Shown here: in pieces, positions 56,900-64,000 of the stretch
How positions within the stretch are numbered: the stretch's first letter is position 1
Layout: each line of letters opens with the position of its first letter
Source: Fasciolopsis buskii
Lineage: Eukaryota > Platyhelminthes > Trematoda > Plagiorchiida > Fasciolidae
Assembly: GCA_008360955.1 (NCBI GenBank)
Contig: LUCM01002934.1
Coordinates: 54,834-118,833, forward strand
Length of the DNA: 64,000 nucleotides
Direction of reading: 5' to 3'
The notes under the pieces: generated by a model
Databases searched by the model: none
What the model saw: the letters and a program-made list of their open reading frames with translations, nothing else
Told to the model about the DNA's origin: nothing
Translations under genes and position numbers: made by a program

Positions 56900-57779
56900 G
56901 TATGAACCTCATTTTCTATTTTTCCTTTCCCGTTTACCTCAGGATGGTTCTTGCTCTGCTATACCTCAATGATTCAAGGAAACTGACAGTCTACTGCATG
57001 GAACTATATCATGTCATAGCATATGCATATTCGTGCCACATGGCTGTTTCCACATCTTTGTTTGAAATGTGCGCGCTGCAAAGGTCAACTTTCTCACCCA
57101 GCAACCTCCAAATTCCGACTTGTGTGGATGTTCGCGCGGTACCCTCCACCGGGTTGACTGCTCTTTGGTAATCACTCTAGAGCAGTTGGTTAGACTCTGA
57201 CGCCAAATCAACCACGGACGACATTTGAATCATACAGCTGTGTGCTCACCAGCATTTATGATTGCGCACCCGGGATGCTTACTCCCATCTGAAGGACATA
57301 TGAACTGAGCAACCGATCACCGGTCAGCAGTGGGTTACGTAACCCTCAGATCTTCCTTTTGCTTTGTGGATTAGGCCACTTTGTCAAAGACTCGGGCTAG
57401 GACTTCTTATGTAGACCCTCCAATTCGGCTTGTGCATCCTGGTAGTATAAAGCTCACAAAGCAGCCATATGTACCAATTGATCGTCGATGAGGTGGAGTC
57501 TTCGACAAATAGCTTCCATGCACACATCCGGCGACAAATTAGACTTTGGTAATCCATGCCAATTGGGAGTGTACAGAAAAAAGTATGTTTGGAAAGGACA
57601 CTCCTGTGTATGTAGATTTAACGAGCGACAGTAATCGTAAAACCGGTTGTGTATCCCGGACATTTTCGTTCGTTGTTTCAGATATCACGTATATTCAGTT
57701 TGGATGGCGCCGTCAGCAATAAACTAGACTCATAAGTGTAATCGGCGATTGCTCTGTTAGTTTGCATTAGTAGATTTCA

Positions 57780-58010
57780 TGATTTCATAAAGATTCATCC
57801 TGCGATGTCCAACCTGTCACTGAAAACTGCGGAAGAACCTTACAGTTGTTTTGTCCTTGTCAGGAATCAGTCCATATCCGCCTCGCCTGAACTGGGACGC
57901 GGGGTGGGGACGAATGATTATCAGCCGAAAGAATTAACCCTTTCGCCAGCTGGTCCGTTTCAACTGCTTATCGAGAACCGACAATTAATTCCAAATTTCA
58001 TGAAAGGAAC
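57780..58010 (-). mobile_element. SINE family B copy, antisense, diverged
   Basis: Strings CGCCTCGCCTGAACTGGGACGCG and GGACGAATGATTATCAGCCGAAAG parallel the tRNA-like part of the copy at 53310-53400, and TCAGGAATCAGTCCATAT parallels GGAACCATCAGCAGTGCATAT. The ends are uncertain. Confidence 0.5.
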
Positions 58011-58049
58011 ACGTAGGCAAATGCTTTCATCAAGAAGTCTTCATCCAGT

Positions 58050-61000
58050 TTGAAAAGAACTCGGAAAAGTTCGTCTGACCAGCTGATTTTCCATACTACA
58101 GTAGTCAAATGTTTATTTCCGTTTGGGCATCAAGTGACACCTCCCAAAGATTCGCATTTGTTAAAATCGGAATAACAACGTTAACCTGTGACCAGTTAAG
58201 TATTCATTCCAGTATTCATTCCAACGTTCTGGCGTTTGCTGTTGATCACAAATAGGGTCACTACTTCTACCGCATACCGTATCGTCGAAGTTCGCCAGCT
58301 GCGGGTATCATGTACAAAGCCAAATAGCTTTTGATTTTTACCTGATGCAGCCGCTTATTCCATTTCCACCGGGCTTAATTGGTAGTCACAACGGACGCTG
58401 ATGTGTGGAACGTCATAAGAGTACACTTGTCGGCAGCCGCAAAATCTGTCGCAAACGCTAAATGAAAATTTCGTCACCTATTACAAACCATGATCTCAGC
58501 CACTTGAACCATTGGATAATCCAAGCGTTATCACAGCGAAGTCCAGATAATGGACCCCGGATTAAGGTAATGAAAAGGAAGACTAACTTCGCAGATCGAA
58601 CCAAATTTGATGTACCGGGAGAAATCAGTCGGGACTAATTGAATGTCGAGAACAATCGTAAAATTAGGGTTACATGAAGCACTAAAAGCCTTAACCAAAT
58701 ATCCACACTATTCCGGATCTTTCTATGGTTCACTAACGATTCCCAGAACGAAATTCCAATGGGACCACTTGCAGAAAGGAAAAACTGACAAGGCCAAGCG
58801 ATTGGACAGTGATAAGGATTCTCTCGCTCAGAGATTTCGACAAGACAATTTTGCAGTTTGTTCGTCGTAGTGGATGACAAATTAAGCCGTGTAAACTTTT
58901 GGTGGAGTTTCCCGATGTACAAACGTTTCTCCAGTCGATGTTAATTATTTTACTTGTACATACAACATCTGCCAAAATCCTGGTGCGGATCGCAGTGGAA
59001 TAGCTCAGTAAACGGGTATGGTACGCTTTCAGTGTTCAGTTGCATTTTTATAATCCCCTCTAACGGTCACCGGGGAGGTTCGCCCTACTGGAACCCTTAC
59101 CAAGAACCATACTCATGATAAAATTATAAATTTGAAAATAGAATTGAGCGGAAGATAGTCTCAATCCATACAATCAATACGTAACTGATCCCAGGTTCAC
59201 TGAATGAGCAGCCGCGCACTTACAGCTACACTGTCGAGTGCTGGAAGAATCTTTGTCTTTGGCAAGCCTATTCTGTAACCAAATACCACATACTTTTGCT
59301 GAGAAGCTTTGAAGTGGCGATTGTCGAGCGCACGCGTGAGGTCCATTTGCTCGTGTCATGTTCCGTCGACCTGGCGCAGTTTTCCAAAAGATATCCACAA
59401 ATCACTCTGCCGGCCACCGAATCGCCCGGTGATCCGGATTGATTGTGCAAAGGATTGAGGCGCAATCTCGAAAAAAGGCCCGATGTGGGTCAGGCGACCG
59501 AGTAATAGGATAAGCAGCAATGTAAACAAACCTCGGTCGGTTTTATGGTAAAATCAATGTTTCTTAATCTCTACTCATTTGTTCCATGAACCGGTCCGTA
59601 CCAAACGTTGTCCCAACTCGCGAATTTATGCCACTGGATGAACTACGAATCCTAATCTTCAAATTTCGAGGGAACGGCTGTCATTGCATTCTTGAGTGAT
59701 ATGATGACTGTGCTGTTTTTTAAACATAGGTTATTACACAGTACACTCCGTAAAATCGTTGTGACCACATTTAATTCTGAATTTCTTGGGATCGTTATTC
59801 TCTAGAGATTTCTCTCCTTAATACCGGCGCCAGTATTAGGAAGGACAAACGAGGATCCCCTTCGAGTGCGGCCGTAGAAATCAAATCTCCGGCCACCGGG
59901 TGCTTGTATGACGTCACAATTGAAGAAGGTCAACCATTGTCTTTACTCCAGACATCAAGTCTGTCCTTTAATATGCAGCTGGTTGCGCCATATGAACTGT
60001 CATGTTGAGGACCCAGAATGATTCGCCCTTCTTGAAAGGTCTCTATCTCGGACGCAGTGACGTTTACGCACAACCGTTCTCGTCATTCGTGGACTTCTGT
60101 GGTATTCCTTTAGAATGCTGCATTTACTCGTTCCGAATGATCTTTCCACAAAATATTTCGATAGTTTCCAACCATGGAGTGGATATTTACCGCGTGCTAG
60201 ATTTGTTATCCTAAATTGAATCTACGAGGATGGCAACTAATCTCGAAGTCCGTGGTGACGCTCTGAACAACTTGTTGGCCGAATTCGCTAAGCAAATACA
60301 AAGTACATCAAGAGTGATGAAAAGAACCTCATTGTTCTCCTCATGGAGGACATTTGCAAATCGCTAAGATCTTTTTTTTGAATTTCCGCCATTGGACTAA
60401 TGAGGATACAAATTGGCGACACTTCTTGGAAGCCCACTTGACTTTTATCAGTCTATGATAAACATTAACTTGGACTGAAAAATGACGTCACAAGGATCGA
60501 GTTGCCGATGCTGACTGACTTGATCTTAATTTCGAAACAATGACATCAGTGGGCTGTTTTTTTTCATCGTTGGCGGCTTCAAAGCGTTTCGGGAGAGAGG
60601 GGTTGGAATACGAAAGTAGTTCGGTTCCGGCGAATAAAACGCACCGTGTGGTAAAACTCATGCAACATTTCTCTCTACTCCATGTTGTTTTTGAAAATTT
60701 TCCTCCTGCATTGTCAATAATCCTCCTGCAGTATACATACCTCGTAGGGAATTTATCTACGTACAAATTGCCAGCAGAAAACTGGGTCTGTCAAAAAGAT
60801 GGAATTGAATAAAGCCATACAAAAACCACGCCATACATTACCTTCGATTGTTGTGAACGTTAGTACTTGTTGAGCCAGAATTATTAACTCCCACGGATCC
60901 AATTGGAAAAGGATTGTTAGTAAATAACTTGAGATAATAACAAACTGGCCATGTTTTGTGCTACGGGCTAACAATTTTATGAAAACAACCATGAAAAACT

Positions 61001-62672
61001 AGAAAACTACCAACTGCTTGGGGGCAGCAACGAAAGATCAAGTCCCTCTCGTCATTAATAAGTAGCGTTAAGAACGGAGACGAGTAATGAACCTGATACC
61101 GCTATTCTGTTATGGCAATAAGGAGACATGCATTTGGAAAAGATTGGACGGATAATCCGGATTTTCCAGAAAAATCAATGGTAGGAATAAAAGGGTGCCG
61201 GAATCTTTTCTACAGAACAATTGGACGATAGCTTATAACTGGGTTTGTGATAAAACAGTGGGTATTTGAGTTGAGTAGGATCTACTAAAAACAAAAGACG
61301 TTTTCGATCCCCCCGAATCGCGAAAGCATGGTAAGACTAGGCTTGGCTTAATTTGGTCACAGTAAGGATGCAAAATGGATGCGGAATCTGAAACAGAAAA
61401 GAGGCCATTCTGGTCGACAGGCGTCATTAAAAAAGCATTTTTAAGCTTCGCAACAAACGGCGATCTGAAAACAAGGATTTTGTTCCCCTAGCTTGAAAAA
61501 TAAATGGTACTTTCATGAACTTGGTTTGACAAGATTAATTGTCCATAGTCATTCGAGTGAGCTATGATTGTTGTTGGACCAGCCATTACCACCGGTAGCA
61601 GAGCCGTCTATTCATTTGACGAATTAATCATAATTATTCATAGATTGGGAATTTGATGCTTAGTTCGGACACAAATAAACGAACCTCAAGGACTTTCAGG
61701 TTAATCTGTGCCCGAAAGTGAGACCGAAGTGAGGCCTTTATCCGTGTTCGTCGACACAAAATTTATGGTGATTTCTTTTTTGATTTCGAGAATACCGACA
61801 ATCAGTGTAGACAAACAGAAATTTTTCGCCGCAGTTATTGCTAAAAATGCTAAAAATTCCCACGTGGTAATAAATTGTCATTTCTGTCCACTGCGAAAAC
61901 TTCTCGTCACTAGGTATCGCCTCCTTTCATTAGTGCGACCAGAACACGAGACTTTCTGCCCACTGAAATCGGTACTGAGTTTGATTCTGATTAAGAAAAA
62001 GCTGTCCAGTTTTGATGCGTCTACTCCAGTCGTGTTTTCACTGTCGGCACCCGTCATAACTACTAATCCATGCCTGTTCGTATTTCTGCAGCACTGACTG
62101 TTTTGTTAGATCCGAACCGGAAAAACCGGTGCCTTATCTTCCAAGCCCTTCTGGAGTCCACATTTCCTATTGACTTATCGGCGAACTTCCATCTGTCATC
62201 TTTCTTTTACTTAGGCACATCAGCCTGATTCCCAACTCTTATCTTTCCGTTCTGGACATCGTGTGACCTCGTTTTATGGGGATAAGAGGGTGAGCAATGT
62301 ACAGATCGGCCGTTCTTGTTCAGCAATGTTCTGGACCTGGAAACTGAAAATACCCGTCGACAACAAACAGTCGATCCGAACCGGTTAGCACGAGGAAGGA
62401 GTCAGGTTTCGACGAAAATCCACTCATTCTCATGCACTTCCGAAGTCCGGATGCTTTTGGATTTCACTGCTTCCAGATTGAATTTTGGGAATCTTATCTT
62501 TCAATAGATCGAATGCAAAAGATTGACTGTCTCCATGATGTGGCCGGTAGTTTGTGTATCTCCAGTTGTGCCTTCCGTGATTTCACGCCATATTTGTTGA
62601 TGTTCCTTTACACGAATTCATCTAGCTTGGTCCCATATCACTTGTTAATCGCGAATCTCTTCTTTGTTGTAG
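58050..62672 (+). other. Long LRRK1-like intron, mostly uncharacterised
   Basis: No repeat shared with the rest of the window is obvious. Several plus-strand stretches look mildly coding but lack splice support: 58643-58870, 59860-60000 (VEIKSPATGCLYDVTIEEG), 60002-60214 and 62350-62640. Minus-strand frames at 59174-59465 are unassigned. Confidence 0.45.
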
Positions 62673-62866
62673 CTTGTTGGACATATCGATCGCCTATTGG
62701 AAGATTGGTATCCCGATCTAGGTTCACGTCTGCGCCAGTCCAACAACGGTACTTATCTTGTGGAGCGAATAATCCCCTGTTGTGCTTGTCTGGCCAACCC
62801 GTCATCATTTCTCCGGGGAAAGAACACAAGAAAATCCAGATTTAGCGAGAGCAAATCTCAAAGCAG
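62673..62866 (+). CDS. LRRK1: LRRK1-like exon, end of COR and linker to the kinase
   Basis: A 194-nt exon, phase 0 to 2, with acceptor cttctttgttgtag and donor AG|GTAATT. It opens LVGHIDRLLEDWYPDLGSRL, matching the LRRK block HVDxLIxxWFPxL, and continues NGTYLVERIIPCCACL, which parallels the GTPLMEQYVPCPVC region that I recall in human LRRK1. After that it is basic and serine-rich. This is the strongest evidence that the gene is LRRK1-like, and that the kinase domain should follow to the right. Confidence 0.85.
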
Positions 62867-63393
62867 GTAATTAATATCAATCACTCCGTGTCACAGGTAC
62901 CTCACCTCGCGTCTTTCATTTTTTCTATTCATCCACTTTGATCTAGGTACTTTTAAACCCTGGGCTTGTTCAACGTGGAAAATGTATTGTTGCATGGTAT
63001 TTTCCAAGACTCGAATATCACAGTTTAAGAACATCAATTTACTTTCGGTAAAACGTTGTATTGTTAGGTAATACTTACCTTCCCTTGCCCTATGGATACA
63101 CCTAAACTTCAAGTCAATTTCCATATGTTACTACTTTCCCGAATATTGCTGAAGGATCGTACCACCAATCCCAGTATTTCTTTTAGATTGATGAAAATTC
63201 GGGTTAATCTCTGAGATGATCAGTGAACCCAGGCAACTTGTGGTGAGCAGGATGTGGTCAGAGGTAGACGCGAAACGTGGCCACCTTCTTCCGTAGTCTA
63301 CTTCCGTAGACCCATGATGTCATCTTTTTTTGTGGAATATCGTCACATTAGTCGATCTTGATTCTTACCGGGTTTTCATTCCATACTTTTCAG

Positions 63394-63645
63394 TGAGAAT
63401 TTATTCCAATCCGCTACGAGTGACAGTGATTCATCCTGCTCTTTCGAAATCGATCGAGAGCCAAGCAGGCAGAAAATTCCACCACATCCAAATAAGTCCA
63501 CTATTCCAGGTCATTGTATTTCATCATCGGACCAATCCAATTTGATTCAAGACAAAAGTCAACCGTTCACAAGACCTACCGATGAGATTTGCCACACTTC
63601 TACCCGACAAGCAATTCGAACAGTTCGCGCTACATATGCACGAGG
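63394..63645 (+). CDS. LRRK1: LRRK1-like exon, COR-kinase linker
   Basis: A 252-nt exon, phase 2 to 2, with acceptor ccatacttttcag and donor GG|GTAGGT. The first base completes a Ser codon with the preceding exon. The encoded 84 residues are hydrophilic, Ser/Asp/Gln rich (SATSDSDSSCSFEIDREPS), and end IRTVRATYARG. No domain is recognised. It fits a disordered linker before the kinase. All splice signals and phases are good. Confidence 0.75.
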
Positions 63646-63834
63646 GTAGGTAGTCGCATGGTTTTAGTTTGTTCTCAGTGTAACGGAGATTAATTTTGGA
63701 GTATATTTTCCCTCCATAATCTATTTCGTAATTGGTTTCCCAAACCCAATCCAGCGATAAGCGCTTACATCAGGTCTCATTTCTTATTTGGTATGATTTC
63801 CGAAATATGATATTACGCAACCGATATCGTCATC

Positions 63835-64000
63835 GTTCAGCGTTAAACATCAAGGCAAGCCTCACTGACCGCTGCCTTTCTCCAGAGTTACACGTTTATA
63901 TAAAAAGAGTGAATATCCAACGGGAACAGGGAGTGGACCTACACAGGCGGCAGAAGATAAGATGCTGCTGCAACCAACACACGAAACACAGTCTAACTGT
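63835..64000 (-). mobile_element. RTE 3' UTR, antisense, running off the right edge
   Basis: The sequence is the reverse complement of 52380-52545 and of 38255-38425, with only a few differences (GGCAAGCCTCACTGACCGC, TATAAAAAGAGTGAATATCC). It lies in the intron after the linker exon. Confidence 0.85.

Larger units (their letters stand above)
2282..63645 (+). other. LRRK1: LRRK1-like ROCO gene, overall span (both ends probably outside the window)
   Basis: This multi-exon gene encodes leucine-rich repeats, a Roc (Ras of complex proteins) GTPase domain and a COR domain in the fixed ROCO order. In LRRK-type proteins Roc-COR is a dimerising GTPase module that controls an attached Ser/Thr kinase. 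I place it nearer LRRK1 than LRRK2 because the switch II segment aligns with the LRRK1 type rather than the DFAG type, and because the post-COR linker has a GT-x-L-V/M-E...PC..C pattern that I recall in LRRK1. Exons found: 2282-2348, 2464-2902, 4435-4588, 6122-6301, 10437-10672, 13909-14029, 14336-14419, 17042-17206, 20345-20599, 33283-33616, 37539-37710, 40567-40976, 42847-43100, 45535-45812, 45978-46167, 47642-48083, 56164-56205 (weak), 56639-56899, 62673-62866, 63394-63645. No start codon, kinase domain or stop could be assigned inside the window. Confidence 0.85.

Noticed and set aside
59860..60214. Coding-like plus frames (VEIKSPATG region and the next frame)
   Set aside because: No usable donor, no homology to COR, and they are not needed for the phase chain. 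Recorded only as an intron observation.
61708..62097. 129-codon plus-strand frame upstream of the COR-linker exon
   Set aside because: No acceptor keeps the frame (TAA follows the only good AG), no donor at its end and no COR-like motif.
62316..62845. Overlapping plus frames before the linker exon that look mildly coding
   Set aside because: They run into the acceptor of the exon at 62673 in other frames, and the 56639-56899 exon already supplies a phase-matched continuation of COR.
1..64000. CRISPR arrays, bacterial operons, phage genes, ribosome binding sites
   Set aside because: None seen; introns, SINEs and the ROCO gene show a eukaryotic genome.

Overview
This is a metazoan nuclear window, most likely from a parasitic flatworm (a digenean trematode). 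There is no bacterial-style gene packing. Short exons are separated by 0.1-13 kb introns with GT-AG ends, and the introns are filled with decayed RTE-type retrotransposons, a Penelope-like element with a GIY-YIG endonuclease, a second (Jockey/CR1-like) non-LTR element and several tRNA-derived SINE families. The taxon is an inference from this repeat mix, not something the sequence states.

The dominant gene is one plus-strand ROCO-family protein, read here as a LRRK1-like leucine-rich-repeat / Roc GTPase / COR protein. It crosses the whole window and continues off the right edge, and probably off the left. About 20 exons (roughly 1,510 codons) can be laid out. From 2464 to 14029 and again from 17042 to 46167 the splice phases chain without conflict. 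Exons at 2282-10672 encode leucine-rich repeats. Exons at 13909-33616 encode the Roc domain, with a P-loop in 13909-14029, a divergent switch II in 20345-20599 and a THxD motif in 33283-33616. Exons at 37539-46167 encode most of COR, 47642-48083 is an acidic hydrophilic insert, 56639-56899 and 62673-62866 finish COR and start the COR-kinase linker, and 63394-63645 is more linker. The kinase domain is not in the window, so it should lie to the right. One connection, from 48083 to 56164/56639, is unresolved: an in-frame TAA sits two bases before a consensus donor at 48328.

Layout: 1-290 is an antisense RTE fragment; 300-2280 is mostly featureless; 2282-10672 is the LRR block with an antisense RTE (6860-8990) and a SINE in its introns; 10673-20599 is the first part of Roc with SINEs, a perfect 26-bp hairpin and an RTE 5' fragment; 20600-33282 is a 12.7-kb intron with a nested RTE+SINE, a Penelope-like element and a Jockey-like element; 33283-48083 is Roc end to COR, with RTE fragments, two hammerhead-ribozyme-like motifs and a possible antisense nested gene at 39118-40301; 48330-56160 is a large intron holding a nearly full-length but defective RTE (48890-52552, including a 581-bp run of N) lodged among antisense RTE pieces, plus SINEs; 56164-64000 is the end of COR and the linker, ending in another antisense RTE 3' end.

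What is novel here is mostly in the repeats: a tRNA-headed SINE bounded by long inverted repeats, a SINE with a 22-bp triplication inside its tRNA-like head, hammerhead-like cores (one in a palindromic pair), and the antisense coding-like exons inside the LRRK1-like introns. No CRISPR, bacterial operon or phage features were seen.
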